64,000 bases of DNA from Massospora cicadina (GCA_022478985.1 JAKSZP010014508.1:1-64000); one strand, 5' to 3'. Positions 20,040 through 32,211 are shown, numbered from the stretch's first letter. Program-made: numbers and translations. The notes: generated by a model not told the origin, from the sequence alone.

Positions 20040-22767
20040 GGGTAAACGCTTATGGAAGGTCAATCATATCTTAGCATGAACACAGTCCCGTGCTGGGACT
20101 CAACTGTTCTCTGCAGCGTCAAAACCCTTACAAGATACCAGGTTCTCAAGTCTTCTTTTAACACGTCTGGAGGCTACTAACTCATTTACTTCCCACTCTG
20201 GTGCCCCATCCACGAGATTGGCCTCAGGAGTCTCTGATGGGGGCCCTCAAACAATGTCAATTTGCTCTCATGAAAGATGGAGAAAATCTGAAATGAAGAT
20301 GGAAGATCTAACTGGTATGAGGCATGGCCCACCTTTCTAACAATGCAGTAAGGGCCAATCCTCTTTGGTCCCAGCTTTTGCATAGCTGCTTGATAGGGAC
20401 GTTATGAGCATCAAGCATTACAAGATACCCTTCCTTGTACGCTGGACCCACTCAACGCTTCCCATCAGCGTCCTCCTTATAAACTTGCATTGCCGCCTAT
20501 AAACTTGTGGAAACCCCCTGGTGGACATTCTTGATAGTCTTGTAGAAGTCCAACACCAATTCAACTTTAATCTACAGCTCGGCTCCATGTTAAAGGAAGG
20601 GTTAAAACTATGGTTGGAGAAAAGAGGGGAACAACTAATCAAAGAATGCAAAGTGTTTTTGTAGCTAAATTGAGTCATAGGAAGGTGAGAAACCCAATCT
20701 GAATGATCTGTGGCGGTGTAACACCGCAGGAACTGTTCCAGTTACTTGTTCACTCGTTTAGTCTGCCTATCTGATTGGGGTGATAGGCAGATGAACGGTA
20801 GGGGCGAATCTGGAGAGCCTTATGCAACTCTTCCCAAAAGACAGAGGTAAATTGGGGTCTCCAGTCACTGATAATCTCTTGAGGAACCCCATAAAGTGCA
20901 AACACATGAGTGACGAAGAGCCTAGCCATCTCAGCCGCGGTTATTGTAGTTCTGCAAGGAATAAAGTGGGCGAACTTCCTAATACGGTCTTCCACCACCA
21001 TGATGGCATCATAACCATCAGAGACAGGTAATTCCACAATAAAATCCATTAATAGGGAAGTCCAGGGCCCTTCAGCTTTCTGGACTGGTACCAACAACCC
21101 CAATAAAGGTTGTCAATTTGGTTTCATTTGGTTGCAGATCAAGCACTCTTTACAATACCATCCCACCTGAGCCAGCAAACCCTACCAATTGTAGGTGCGT
21201 CGTATTAACTCCAAGGTCTTTGCTTTCCCAGGATGACCAACAATGAGTCCATCATGATGGTCCTGGATGATTTCCAGGTGCAGTGGTCCAGCAGAAACTC
21301 ATAGGCACCCCTGAAACCACACCATCTCATCCTTCACGTGATAATCCCTAGATAGATCCTCTTGATTCAAAGCGCTCTTAGCAAGTACTTTAGTATATTC
21401 AACTGATAGCGGCTGAGAAAGGACTGCCTTTCTGAACATACTGTATTCCTCCGCGTTTTCCAGAGATGCAAGCGCTGGACCGTTGGCCAGGGGAGAAAGA
21501 AGTTGAGACACAATTTTATTTGGCGGAATCATCACCTGTGTGTTATGAACTTCTACATCCTTTGGATCAGGAGCTAAAGCAGGGTTGCAGCTTAAAGCAT
21601 CCGCCAAACCGTTATCCTTGCCTTGGTGGACTCGTAAGAAAATGCGAATTGGGCAAGGGTCTCATGCCAACGGGTCTTCCGTGGCGTTAGGACATGAGGG
21701 GCGCGGTAGTACAGCAAGGCACAGTGATCTATACATACACGGAAAGGTTGGGAAGAGCCATGCAAGTGATGACGCCAATAAGTCAGCGCCTCCACCACTG
21801 CTAATAACTCTTTGTCATAAACGGCGTAATTCAACTCTGGCAGAGACATTTTCCTAGAAAAATATCCCACTGATGCTCTATCCTATCTTTGGCTACTTGT
21901 AACAAGGCGGCCGCTATGGTGAAGTTGGAGGCACTAAAGACACAATGAACTCCTTTGAAGGGTCGACATGGCGAAGAACAGATGAGGACAACAGGAGAGC
22001 ACTTCACTGCTTGGAAAGCATCCTCCAAAATGGGGGACCACTGAAGCACCTTTGCACCGCTAGCCTTATATAAGGGTGCTGCCACCTCAGAAAGATTGGG
22101 CGTGAACTTCTTTAGGAACGTACACATCTCCAAAAAGCTCCTCAAATCCTTGACTGAGGTGGGTATGGCCACTCACAAATAGCCTTCTTCTTGTCTGGAG
22201 TTATCATGTGTCCTTGGTCAAACACGACGTTTCCCAGAAAAGTGACCTGGGACATAAAAATTCACACTTGCTAATCTTCAGTGTAAAGCTGGCTGCCTTT
22301 AACCTCTTCACCACTTACTGAAGGTGTACTGCATGGGACTCATGATCAAGGGAAAACACCAGGATATCATCCATGCAGGCAACCGCGCATATCCATAACA
22401 GGTCCCCCAACGATGCATCAATGCGGCGTTTAAAGATACCAGGGGCATTCTTAAGCCCAAAGGGCATGACCTAAAACTGGAAAAATTCTTTTCTGGTATG
22501 GAATGCAGTTAACCACTCTTGTAACTTTTTAATCAAAATTGATTGAATTCATTGAGGCAAGCCAGTTCGGAAAAGCCCTTACCCTTCTCCACATAGCGTT
22601 CAATCTGAGAATCCAAAGGGATGGGATGTAGATCTGGTACAGTGACGTTGTTGAGGTTCCCATAGTCTATGCATGGGCGTAGAGTACCATCAGCCTTCTC
22701 AACAAAGAGAAGTGGGTAGCATACAGGGGAGATACGCTGAAAAATCTCACATTTGGCTAACTGAATT
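20040..22767 (-). pseudogene. pol of Gypsy-3: partial RT, RNase H, integrase, chromodomain (broken)
   Basis: RT begins abruptly at 22767 (SPVCYPLLFVEKADGTLRPC, then IDYGNLNNVTVPDLHPIPL). A late-RT/RNase H block is at 22172-21592 (KDLRSFLEMCTFLKKFTPN; YAVYDKELLAVVEALTYWRHHLHG). The integrase zinc region is degraded; its core is at 21103-20750 (SLLMDFIVELPVSDGYDA, AHFIPCRTTI, YGVPQEIISDWRPQFTSVFW, YHPNQIGRLNE). A GPY/F module at 20383-20270 reads KRIGPYCIVRKVGHASYQLDL. The chromodomain at about 20205-20040 reads EWEVNELVASRRVKRRLENLV then CKGFDAAENS. Chromodomains in this family guide integration toward modified chromatin. Stops and frameshifts are present. Confidence 0.85.
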
Positions 22768-23351
22768 GTATGTAAAATGGTATGGTAAACATAGCATGAG
22801 GCCTCCTTGAAGAGGTCCACACACAGGATTGTCAGAGATAACATAAAATAAAACGGGAAAAAAAGGAAAGTTTATTGGTAAAAGTTAACCAACAAGGAAT
22901 GTTGGTCACAAAAATCAAATTTAAACAACTTTGGGTTAATTTGGGATCTGCCAAAGCAGTCCTAAGCACCAATTTACCAATAGGCAAACACTCTCATCCA
23001 AATTAGTAGAATAAACCAAAACTGACTTCACTCGAGTAATGAATTAAAGTTGTAAACTACCCAAGCTCATAATTTCATAAATGGAATGAGTTTCAAACCC
23101 CCGTTCCTCAATCAACTGTATTGAACCATCCATGTTAATTGAATAAACCGTTCATTTTAACGCCTGGGCTGACGCAAGGGGCTTGGCGTTATGCATCTCA
23201 CTAGTACCACCTGGGCATATTTGGCTTTTACCCAGCGTCGGTCTTAGTAAGCTTGAGGTCAGGGAAGCCTGAGGCTTCACCTTCTGGGCCTCCTGCCGCC
23301 CAGACTAATACTTGGTGTTGGTGCCTACTATTATGTCATTTAACTCTGACA
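22768..23351 (-). repeat. LTR of Gypsy-3, right copy (5' LTR or solo LTR)
   Basis: Direct repeat of 19336-19918. On the minus strand it starts TGTCAGAG at 23351. Its inner end joins RT coding sequence at 22767, without a primer-binding site. Confidence 0.75.
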
Positions 23352-23359
23352 GTATTCAC

Positions 23360-24270
23360 AAGAAAATTCACCTTGTTGTTCATCATTTTAGTCATTCTTT
23401 AGGATTTGAACCCTGATTGAGGCCTTAGTGTTCAGAGCAGAAAATTCACTTCCTGTATCAATTTTGAATTTTGGATGTCACTTGGCTTAAACTATTAAAT
23501 TTCTTTTGGTGCATATTGAAAAAGACATGTTTGTAATAGTCATATTAATCAGAAGTTGCAGATGTTTATTTAAGCAATTAATCAAGATGGTTTTAGCAGT
23601 AAGTAGATTCAAAGCTCCATTGTAATAAGCTGATTGGTTTTGAGGTACTACATGTTTTCATAATCCACAATTTACCCAGACCTCTCAATTATCATGGTTA
23701 TGAACTCTTGCTTCATATTTAACATACTGAGAACTTGTAAAATTGGCAATTAGAATCTTCTTGACTTTAACCCAAGTGTAATTAAGATAAAGTGTAGCCT
23801 CAAGTACCACCTAAGTTGATATGCACATACATCACTAAACATGACGATCTTTTTGTTTGTCACTGGCTCCATCCATGCTTTTTATTATAAATAAAAATCT
23901 GGCTTTAGTTCCCAAACTAAAAATGAACTTATTCTTGAAGTACAAGCACAATTAGGATCTTCTTCAGATTCAAATTGATGTGCATATTTTAACACCATTG
24001 CTGGTTTGTTGGTACTGGTAGTTAGTTCTCCCAAAATATCAGTCTGAGGGGAGGATGGTTTCTCACTTGCATATTGTCTACATTCTGCTTTAAGTGATCC
24101 AGTTGGTTATTGAGGCTTTTTCCAGCTTGATAAAAATGAGTTTAGGATTTTTATGGCTTCATTGTTCTTTCTCTAGATAAATCAACTTCTCTCTTACTTA
24201 AGTCATGTCCAGATCTCTAGACTTTTTATGATGATGATGATCTAAATTTTCTTGTATCAACAATTGTAGA
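23360..24270 (-). pseudogene. gag-protease of element H (broken)
   Basis: Many stops interrupt the gag part. The protease piece is the most convincing: FKIDTGSEFSALNTKA with the expected small residues after DTG. Acidic and coiled-coil text upstream (FESEEDPNCA, LNNQLDHLKQNV) suits a capsid-type Gag. The 5' end of the same gag is at 27685-27810 (SERYLGCVLWKGTFRR-like reading). The likely role is particle formation and polyprotein cleavage. Confidence 0.5.
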
Positions 24271-24273
24271 AGC

Positions 24274-24278
24274 TACTC
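24274..24278. repeat. Target-site duplication of element J, left copy (TACTC)
   Basis: TACTC is repeated at 27685-27689, directly outside both LTR ends of element J. Confidence 0.85.
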
Positions 24279-25501
24279 TGTTGGAATCTCCCTATGCAAG
24301 GTAAAACCCTTGTCCCATGGAGAATGTCAGCAGACACCAATATTCAGAACTTGATTTATAAGATGCTCAAATGGCCCATAAGTCCCAAATCAAGGTTTAA
24401 TTTCATGGTAACAATTTAGAATTTGAGCTTTAGATATTACTTATATTAATCCAAGTCAGTTAACATCCATTACATCTTTTTATTTTCAATTACTTTAACT
24501 AATCCTTAATCCTTGCTGAATCCTCTGATTCATCTAACAAAGGGTTGTCATTTGATGGTCTCCAGAATCTGCTGCCTCGATCAAAGAAAGCCATATACAA
24601 AGAAAAATTTCCATTTCTGATGCACCTTTTTAAAGGACCTCTTTACCCAACTCAACCTCGATTTACTACAAACTCACCCAATGCTATGAAAATATTCCAG
24701 GAGAGCAAGATTCTCAGCTGACCTTAAATGTGGGATGAGAAAGTTAAATCACCTGGGAACCAATAATCACTCATGGCAAATTCCCAGTAACCCTGAGTCC
24801 CTTTTTGTTTTCATCAGTACTGTTAACCTTTTTTCAGTAGGGGGTGAATTCTGCTAGCTGATTGAATGGGTTAAGTCCCATAGAGCAATAGACGGACAAT
24901 ATGAAGATCAATAATCCTTGATAAATAGTAATAATTAAATATGAAATAAGGATTTATCACACCAACGATACCAATTTATTTATGTATTATATAAACTAAC
25001 AGGTTACTTCCACTACCCCTTTCCTACTCTCTTCTTTTCTTCCCAAAACCTCCTCCTTTTCAGTTCTCATGCTTAACTCTTAATCCTCAGTATTTCTCAT
25101 TAACTTCAACCCTTCCTTTTTAGTAATTTCCCAATTGCTACAAATTAAGGGGTTTCATTCTATAACTGAAGCTTTGGCTGAATCCCCTCAATTTGACAAA
25201 CCATTATTACTTTTATCAGTTTTCTTTACATTGAATTAATCTATCACTCCATTCTTAATGCTCCCCTTAACTTATTAATGATCCGCCAGATAGGTGACTT
25301 ATTTTCCAGTCATATCATTTTCTTGATAAGTACTATAAATAGTCTGATTTTTTCAAGTACAGTACTTTCTCAGTGAAAATTGTTAGCATCTTAGATATTG
25401 AAGCTCTTATTACAATGAAAAAGTCTCATCTAACGCTGTGAACTTCAAAACCTGCCTTCTGATTCCCACGCTGCCAGTGATTTCCCCCTGGGCGTCCAAC
25501 A
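24279..25501 (+). repeat. 5' LTR of element J (contains a 508-bp insertion)
   Basis: Begins TGTTGGAATCTCCCTATGC and ends CTGGGCGTCCAACA. It aligns with 26974-27684 on both sides of the insertion at 24822-25329. Confidence 0.85.
24822..25329. mobile_element. 508-bp insertion in the 5' LTR of J, probable solo LTR
   Basis: GTACT at 24817-24821 is repeated at 25330-25334, and the sequence between is absent from the other LTR of J. The size and 5-bp duplication suit a solo LTR, but the ends (TGTTAACC... and ...CTTGATAA) are not a clean TG-CA pair. No second copy was seen in the window. Confidence 0.6.
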
Positions 25502-26973
25502 AAATGGTGCTTACAGCCAGGCTTCTTCCAAGTTGTTTTATGAGGACAGCCTTAACCATGGACGAAAAGAATTGTTCCAATGTCAGCACCCTAGACCCTG
25601 ATCTTTTGGCACACTTACTTTGGAATGGCAAAGACCTATTACCTGTGGGATGTAACTTCACCAAGCAATCTTCAATTGTAGAAAAGATGAATATGATTTT
25701 ATGTAACTCAAGACGCCCAAGAAACTAGAGCCTATTCTTGATTTATTAGATATGCCTGACGAATTTGAAGAAATCTCATTGAGCAAAAAAGCCAACATCA
25801 CAATATAAAGAAACTTGAAAAGGCTATAATATTAAGAGAAAGTAAATCAAAGTAGCAGGAAATCTTGGAACCAATCCCAAAAGAATTTCCGGAAGATATC
25901 TCACTTATTAATAACTACTGGCTTTTGGGATATGTTTCTTTGCATGAGAAAACTCTCTATGAAAGCTTCTCAAACTGGTCTAATATAAAAAAGAGTTATC
26001 TAATATTTAAGCCTGTCCTCAAATCCAAAGAAAAAATTCAACTCAATAAAAAATACCCATAAAATAAATAAAATATTTTCCTTTTTTAAAAATAATAATA
26101 TTATTTAGTTACCATAAACAAAATCACACTTCAATATTGTTTATCAAATTGCTGTTTCAGAGCAGAAAGTGAAACGATTTTCATTGGCTTTTCTGACCCC
26201 AAAGTGCTGAATGACAAATCAAAATCAGCCAATGAACATTGACTGAACTATTGACCTAATCAAATTGGGACAAGTCAAGAACTAGCTTCCAAACTTGATT
26301 ATGGGATTAAACCTCAAGAACTACATGGATGCCTCAAGAACAATCAAAGCATTACAATGCCCAAAGAAATAGACAAATTGCCTGGGACTTACCTTTGCTC
26401 ATTGCTTTCAACCGCTCCCCTCTAAATATTGATCCAGATATTGATAAATGGAATTATCAAGCTTACTTGGTTTGGCTCTCAACCTGGGATAATGCCAGTA
26501 CTGACGAAACATGGCCCAAAATTAATTCAAATGACCTGCAATGTAAACTGAGGATTAATTATTTTTATTAAAAGCTGAATACTTAACTCACAAAACCTAA
26601 ATTGTTATCCCAACCAGCAAGGCACCATCCACTGAGCATCCACCTGTACTGGGATTTATTTCTAAAGTTGGAACAAATATTTTGGTTCATAAAAGCTGTG
26701 TTTGTGGATTGCACCAAGATGAACCACAACGCCACTTAATGCATGAGGTTCCATCCAACATTGAGATTGAGTCCTCTGACCCCAACTCTCAAGCTTGAAC
26801 CTCTTAAAATGTCGCACCAAAAGCTTTCAGCTTTTAAATGACACCTTCTAAGACAAAATGCATCAGTCAATTAGTACCAAAAATATATTGCAAATACATC
26901 AATAATTAATTTGGTCAATTATTCCTGTAGGGACCAAGACTTACTCCCCTTGGACAATGCTTTAGGGGGGCTC
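25502..26973 (+). pseudogene. Internal region of element J with short ORFs of unknown function
   Basis: Holds short frames at 25438-25728 (overlapping the LTR), 25865-26062 (MEPIPKEFPEDISLINNYWL...) and 26329-26571 (MPQEQSKHYNAQRNRQIAWD...WNYQAYLVWLSTWDN). Tryptophan- and asparagine-rich text suggests a decayed Gag, but I cannot name a family. There are no DTG, RT or integrase motifs. Confidence 0.35.
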
Positions 26974-27684
26974 TGTTAAATTATCCCTATGCAATGTGGA
27001 AGTCTTGTACTGGGAGAATATTAACAGACAACAATATTTGGGACTTGATTTTTAAGGTTCCTGATTGACCCCTAAGTCCTAAATTAAGTTTTAATTCCAT
27101 ATCAGCAATATAGAGTTAGAATTTAAAGTACTTCTATCTCTGAATTCAGTTCAATCATTATATTTTTGTTTTCAATTACTTTAACTAATCCTGAATACTT
27201 TCTGAATCACCCAATTTATCTTACAAAGGTTTTATCGCTTGGAGATCTATAGAATCTGCCATATTGATTAAATAAAACCATGTATGCAAAAACCTTCCTT
27301 TCTGCCGCACCCTTTTAAGAAATCTCTTTGCCCAATTTGACCTCAATTCTCTACCAATTTAACCAATGCAGTTGAATATTACCTGGAGATCAAGTAGCTC
27401 AACAGAACTTACAGGTGGGTGAGATGGTTAAATTTCCTGGGAATCAAGATTACTCCTCAAAACTTTCCCAGTAATCCCGAATCCCATTTTGTTTTCAATA
27501 GTATTATAAATAGTACTGATTTCTCAAAATAAAAGTACTTTTCCATTGGAATAAATTTGTTGTCATAGTTTTAATTAAGTTCTTTATGTTTTTCCAGTGG
27601 ACAATATCTCATCCAACGCTATGAACTTCAGAGACCTGCCCTAAATTCTCATGCTGCCTTTGATTTCCCCCTGGCCGCTTGAAT
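26974..27684 (+). repeat. 3' LTR of element J
   Basis: Begins TGTTAAATTATCCCTATGC after the purine tract and ends CTGGCCGCTTGAAT, which aligns base for base in length with CTGGGCGTCCAACA of the other LTR. It is directly followed by TSD TACTC. Confidence 0.85.
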
Positions 27685-27689
27685 TACTC
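27685..27689. repeat. Target-site duplication of element J, right copy (TACTC)
   Basis: Pairs with 24274-24278. Confidence 0.85.
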
Positions 27690-27826
27690 ACTTCTTCAAA
27701 GTGTTAAGCATCTTGTTCATACTATCAAGATTCATATCTTCTGAAAGTTCCTTTCCATAGTACACATCCAAGGTATCTTCCTATAACTCTCTGAAATCAC
27801 ATATGATGACCCCTGTAGTGAGCACC
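27690..27826 (-). mobile_element. Element H, gag start and primer-binding-like motif
   Basis: The minus strand at 27826-27810 reads GGTGCTCACTACAGGGG, identical to the motif after the 5' LTR of Gypsy-2. A gag-like frame follows down to 27690, where element J interrupts it. The 5' LTR of H should therefore lie just right of 27830, but no second LTR copy was found and its limits are unknown. Confidence 0.55.
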
Positions 27827-30131
27827 GGTTATTGTGAGGGGTGCCAACTCTCTCAGGGTGCTGATGGAAATGGTTGAGCCACTTGCAATAAATCATTTAC
27901 TTGTTCACAGGGTGCATCAAAAAGCAACTTGGAGGGTCTAGTTCTTGCATGTATGGGTTTTTTCTCATGGTTCCAAGCGTTTCCAACCTTGTTGAGCCTT
28001 GGAATTAAACACAATTTATCTACTCCTGAGAACACTGTTACTCCTCTAGACCTCTGTTGACAACATTAAGGCTAAGTTTAATCTTTAGACAATAGATACT
28101 ATATATCTGGCTTTTTCAGCACAAATAATAACAACAAACAAGACATAATCTTATAAAAGGTTTTTAGAATATGGAAAGTTTATATATAGTGCTTTGGGGA
28201 TTCAGGATGCATATGGTAGGACTTGATTTTAGCAAAAATTTCTTAAAATAAGGCGACTAAGCCTTTAAAACTTAGTCTCAGGGCCAGCATAATCAAGTCC
28301 CCTGATTTTGTAATATCATAGTTACTTTTGTATTGTAGTATGGAAATCTAGCCTGCTTGTGAGTGTGTGGCTGCTGTTCTGAGCTCAAAAGTGGCTCCTG
28401 TTGTTCTCATGACCTTGTGACTCTTGAAGCTGAATGGGCACATCTATCATCTCAATTGATGAAGTTTGCAAAATAAATTCACTTTATTTTTGGTATTACA
28501 TTCTTGCTCATTTTCATATGGGTGGGAAAACTCTCTTTGAAAGGGCTTTAGTAGTGCATTTTAAATTAGTAGTTAACCTAAAAGTATAAAAAAGGGTTAC
28601 TCTTTGGCGTCATCTGCAATGTTGTGTGCATAGTCTTTAAAACTGATATTTATATCGTACATCCTCTGAATTCATGGTAACCTGGTGTAATATTGTTGTG
28701 TTAGACAGCAGGTATATAATAGACCCATTGATACACATAAAAGGGGCTTTGGAATTTCAAATTATACTTTGAGAGCTATCCAAGTTAGTAGGGACTTGCC
28801 ATTGTTCTGGCCAGCTACATTGGTAGTATAAATATAATTAATATCAGAATTGGGTATTAAGAGGGGTTTTTCCATGGGGAAAATAATTTCCCCTATAGTT
28901 GAGCCTTTCTCAACAGTTGCAATATCATATCATGTCATTAAAACCCCCATTAGTTTTCTTTATTATTAGAAATTTCTCTAATTTTTGACACCATTACTTG
29001 CCCAAGCCCACCTCCCCACCTACCCAGCCCTAAAAACCAGTACCCTGCTAATGATAGAGCACTGGATATCTTTTACATATTACTACATTAAAAACTTTAC
29101 TCAAAACTTCCCAGATTTAAGTATCTTGATAAAAGAGGCTTCTATACTGTGCTGGTAAAAAGTAAAGATGAGTATATCACCTGATAGATCCAATTGAAGA
29201 AGTATCTATTGTTGTAACTTCTTATTAAATCTGAAAAGACTGGTTTACACTATACTAGAGATAATTCACTTTCACTATCACATGTCTGAAAGCTCAAAAC
29301 CCTTCTCTCATTATAAATGAGTCAACAAACAAAGGCCAATTGTCACCTTGTAATATGTGTCTGCTATTGTGGGCGTTCAGGCACCTATACTCGCAGCATA
29401 GTTCTCACTTGACATGTCCTATCCTAACAGTGAAAAAATGTGTACCTTTTACAACTCTGCGAAGTAACTCCGCCATATCTAGTACCAGAAGACTTGATTT
29501 TTATAGAAAAAGCCAAGGTATAGAGATGGGGATTTTAATCGCTTAATCTTCAACTTTGCATAATGGTATATCCACTGCAACTGGCTCTCCAGAGCTAGTT
29601 ACTACAGCAAATGGGCTCAACAGGGCCTAAAACTTTTAGATAAACTTAACAGTAGCTTTTTCAATGCTGGCTATTTGGCAAGAACATCCCAGCTACATAA
29701 TGTGCACAGGTTTTTCGTGGAAGTCTGCACATATGTTTGAATTCTCTAAATTGAAATAAATTGCCAAAGTTTTTCCCCTTCATTATGAAATTGCCATTTC
29801 TAAGTCACAGTAAGGCCTAATAGCCATGACTGTGCCATGAACACTAAAACACTACTTGCTTTCATCCCCAATCCTTGCCTAACCTAATCAAGTGTGTCAT
29901 CTCAGGTTATCCACTCCCAAACAAATTTAAATCTAAAGGTGAAATGAAATTGAAATTTAAAAAATAGAAATATAATTAAAATTAGAGATATAAAAAATTA
30001 ACAAACATCTCTTCTACCCTTAGCAGGACTTTTCTAAGATCATTTATAGAAAATGGGCACTTGCAGAGATTTATTACTAATTTAGCTGGTTAGTAATGGA
30101 TTAAGAGAAAGTTAAAAGCATCTAGTTAATA
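27827..30131. other. Unassigned stretch; probably begins with the 5' LTR of element H
   Basis: No gene recognised. A 60-codon frame at 28035-27853 (minus) is probably chance inside an LTR. The rest is AT-rich with short frames only. Confidence 0.35.
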
Positions 30132-30136
30132 CTGAA
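30132..30136. repeat. Target-site duplication of element F, left copy (CTGAA)
   Basis: CTGAA is repeated exactly at 37282-37286. Confidence 0.85.
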
Positions 30137-30831
30137 TGTTATAATTGGAACTAAGGCTTGCCGTACAGTTGCACATTTAAATAAATACTTTTGATGAAAG
30201 AAGTGATTCGCATGATGACAAAACTATAAGATAAGATAATAGCTAGTTTATTTCATTAAATTTTTTTAGCAGCTGTAATCATATAGAGAAAATATTCCAT
30301 AAACATTGCAACTCTTATCATTATAAGCTATATGGGAGTATTACTGGTCAGTACATAATTATTTAAAAAAATGGAAAACCATTAGCTTAAAATTGTGAGA
30401 ATAAAAACTTTTTGTCAATTGTTTTTTTGTAGCTTGAGGGCAGTGAGAAATTATAATAATAATCAAATTGGAGTCATGATGCCATAAAGCTTCAAAAATT
30501 AATAATAAGTGCTTTTGAGAAATTCCCAGTGGAGTGGGAAGAATTTAAACCTTGGTATGTATCCTTGTTATGACCCAGAGAAGAATGACAGTAATTTAAT
30601 CCTAATGATTAATAGCTACATATAAAAATGTGGGCGCGGGAGAAAGGTAATCTGCCATAACTTGATTTTATGTATTGACATCAGTGTTGAGGCAATATGT
30701 CAGAAACTAATTAAACAAATTAATATCAGCGTCAAGGCCTGAGTAATTAAATCATTTGTCGAAAAGTGAAGATTTAATTAAGATAATAAGAATGATATAA
30801 CTTGAATAATTGGTTAGACCAAATCACAACA
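30137..30831 (-). repeat. 3' LTR of element F
   Basis: Aligns along its length with 36569-37281 (shared words ATTGCAACT, ATTATAAGCTATA, ACCATTAGCTTAAAAT, ACATATAAAAA). The minus strand starts TGTTGTGATTTGG. Confidence 0.85.
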
Positions 30832-32211
30832 TTCCCCCCCACTTGACCAAAATAAGCACAATGTGAGTTTGGTTCATAAAATAACTAAGATGTCAAAGCC
30901 ATTAGGCCGGGCAGCACATAAATAAAAACAATTATTTGATCTTTCTTGATGTGCACCAGGTAAGTTAAGATGATTTTCCAGAGACAACATAATTTCTCCC
31001 TTGTGAGGATAAATAGCACCAGAAAAGAGGGTTTGGGATCCGTTTTGGACTGCATATGGTCTGAAGGATTTTACCATACAAAAAGTCAGGAATTACTAAT
31101 GTAATTTCTGTCTGATAAGGGCTTGGTGGCACAGTACAATAATACTATTTTATCTAGTGTGGAGGGAAATCCCATTGGTCTTTAAAATATACTAAGTTAG
31201 ATTTTAAGATTAATTGGCAGTTTTTACAATAATAATGGGAATAATTCCCTAGATAGAATCGAAATATGCCATTAAGGAAAGTGGAGACATGGCTCAAGCT
31301 GAAAAGTAGATTTAAGCTCCATTGGCTCTGAAAACCAAGGAGGCTTTGTATACACGTTGTCAGTTGGTATATGGTGAAAGCTGGAAAAAAATCTGTATAA
31401 TTATTATGCCATAACTAAACAGGGTCAATAATGTTGTATGGTATGCGCGTTGTAGTTGCATTAGGCTTTTTGAAAATCAAAGTTGGCTATGTCTTCATGA
31501 GTTTGATAACCGCGCCCACCAGGCCACGTTCATTATCTGGAGTTTCCTTAGTATAATACAGTGAGTATTGTTGACACCTTATATCCAAAACTATTGTTAT
31601 TTAAATTGGCTTAAAGCCCATACTTTCTCGAAAAAGAGGTACCATCACTAGATTGTAATTGTCATGAGGTAAAACTATGGCTGGAGCAGATAACACTATA
31701 GTACTGAAACACAGCAGCAAGGAGCTATAAGCTCCTAGTGAGTTTGTGGCATAGGCTTCATAGTCCCATGTTTTTTTCTGTGGGTAGTATGGTTCAGTTC
31801 TAATTTCTTCATTAGTGTTGAAGAAACTATATTAATAAGCATCTTTATGTCCACAATTGCCCAAACTGGTACATTGTACATGCAAATATTATTGTAAGTA
31901 CACTTAATGTAATTATCTGATCTGGTTAAGCGTATTAATGTTAAGAGCATCTGCTTGACTCAAATAAGTAATTAAATCACAATTTAACTAGGGTCATGGA
32001 GGCATAACAAACTGTTTGTGACAATCACATCTGAAGTTCTGCCGTTAAAGCAGCTTTTTATATTGTTCAAGTCGTATTTATAATTTTCAAACTTTAAGCA
32101 TAAGTAGTATGCCCTTTTTATACTCCATTGAAGATTTTTCTACATCCTTATCTGTAGTCAAGGTCAATAATAAATACTTGATTCTTTCTTAAATGGCTTA
32201 GTATTAGGGCA
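30832..32211 (-). pseudogene. Protease end and downstream region of element F (broken)
   Basis: At 31930-31790 the minus strand reads CMYNVPVWAIVDIKMLINIVSSTLMKKLEL. The framework VPVxAIVD...NIVSSxLxKKLxL is that of a retropepsin, but the active-site DTG has become DIK, so it is dead. Downstream to the purine tract the sequence reads as a broken frame ending near 30874 (MVKSFRPYAVQNGSQ...), with no RT or integrase motif. Confidence 0.5.

Larger units (their letters stand above)
19336..23351 (-). mobile_element. Gypsy-3: internally deleted chromodomain Ty3/gypsy element
   Basis: LTR-like direct repeats at 22768-23351 (584 bp) and 19336-19918 (583 bp) flank a pol segment running leftwards: RT, RNase H, integrase, GPY/F and chromodomain. 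A polypurine tract (minus AGGAGGAGAGGGTAA) precedes TGTCATGG at 19918. Gag, protease and the beginning of RT are missing: the right LTR joins RT coding sequence directly, with no primer-binding motif. I could not find matching 5-bp duplications, so the right LTR may instead be a separate solo insertion. Confidence 0.7.
23352..24278 (-). mobile_element. Element H, gag-protease part (left of insertion J)
   Basis: Minus-strand gag-like sequence with a coiled-coil pattern near 24080-24010 (AGKSLNNQLDHLKQNVDNMQ) and an aspartic protease start DTGSEFSALNTKASI, with the catalytic DTGS codons at 23459-23448. The frame then runs into the LTR at 23351. Gag resumes on the far side of element J at 27685. 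No RT of its own can be assigned with certainty; the RT at 22767 is too close to the protease for an intact element. Confidence 0.6.
24279..27684 (+). mobile_element. Element J: small non-autonomous LTR retrotransposon
   Basis: LTRs at 24279-25501 and 26974-27684. Removing a 508-bp insertion plus its 5-bp duplication leaves the left LTR at 710 bp, against 711 bp on the right. TSD TACTC. A primer-binding-like motif (TGGTGCTTACAGCCAGG, 25505-25521) follows the left LTR, and a purine tract (TTTAGGGGGGCTC, 26961-26973) precedes the right one. The internal region of about 1.47 kb has no RT, RNase H or integrase, so the element must have depended on another one. Confidence 0.85.

Noticed and set aside
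23360..23470. Protease of H and RT of Gypsy-3 as one intact element split by a solo LTR
   Set aside because: The protease-to-RT distance would be about 100 residues too short and no duplication flanks the LTR. It is left as an alternative, not the preferred reading.
25438..25728. 96-codon ORF at the 5' LTR/interior junction of J as a gene
   Set aside because: It starts inside the LTR, has no recognisable motif and overlaps the primer-binding site, so a real product is doubtful.
27810..27826. Possible tRNA gene fragment (GGTGCTCACTACAGGGG)
   Set aside because: No cloverleaf could be formed around it; it recurs beside LTRs, so it is better read as a primer-binding site.
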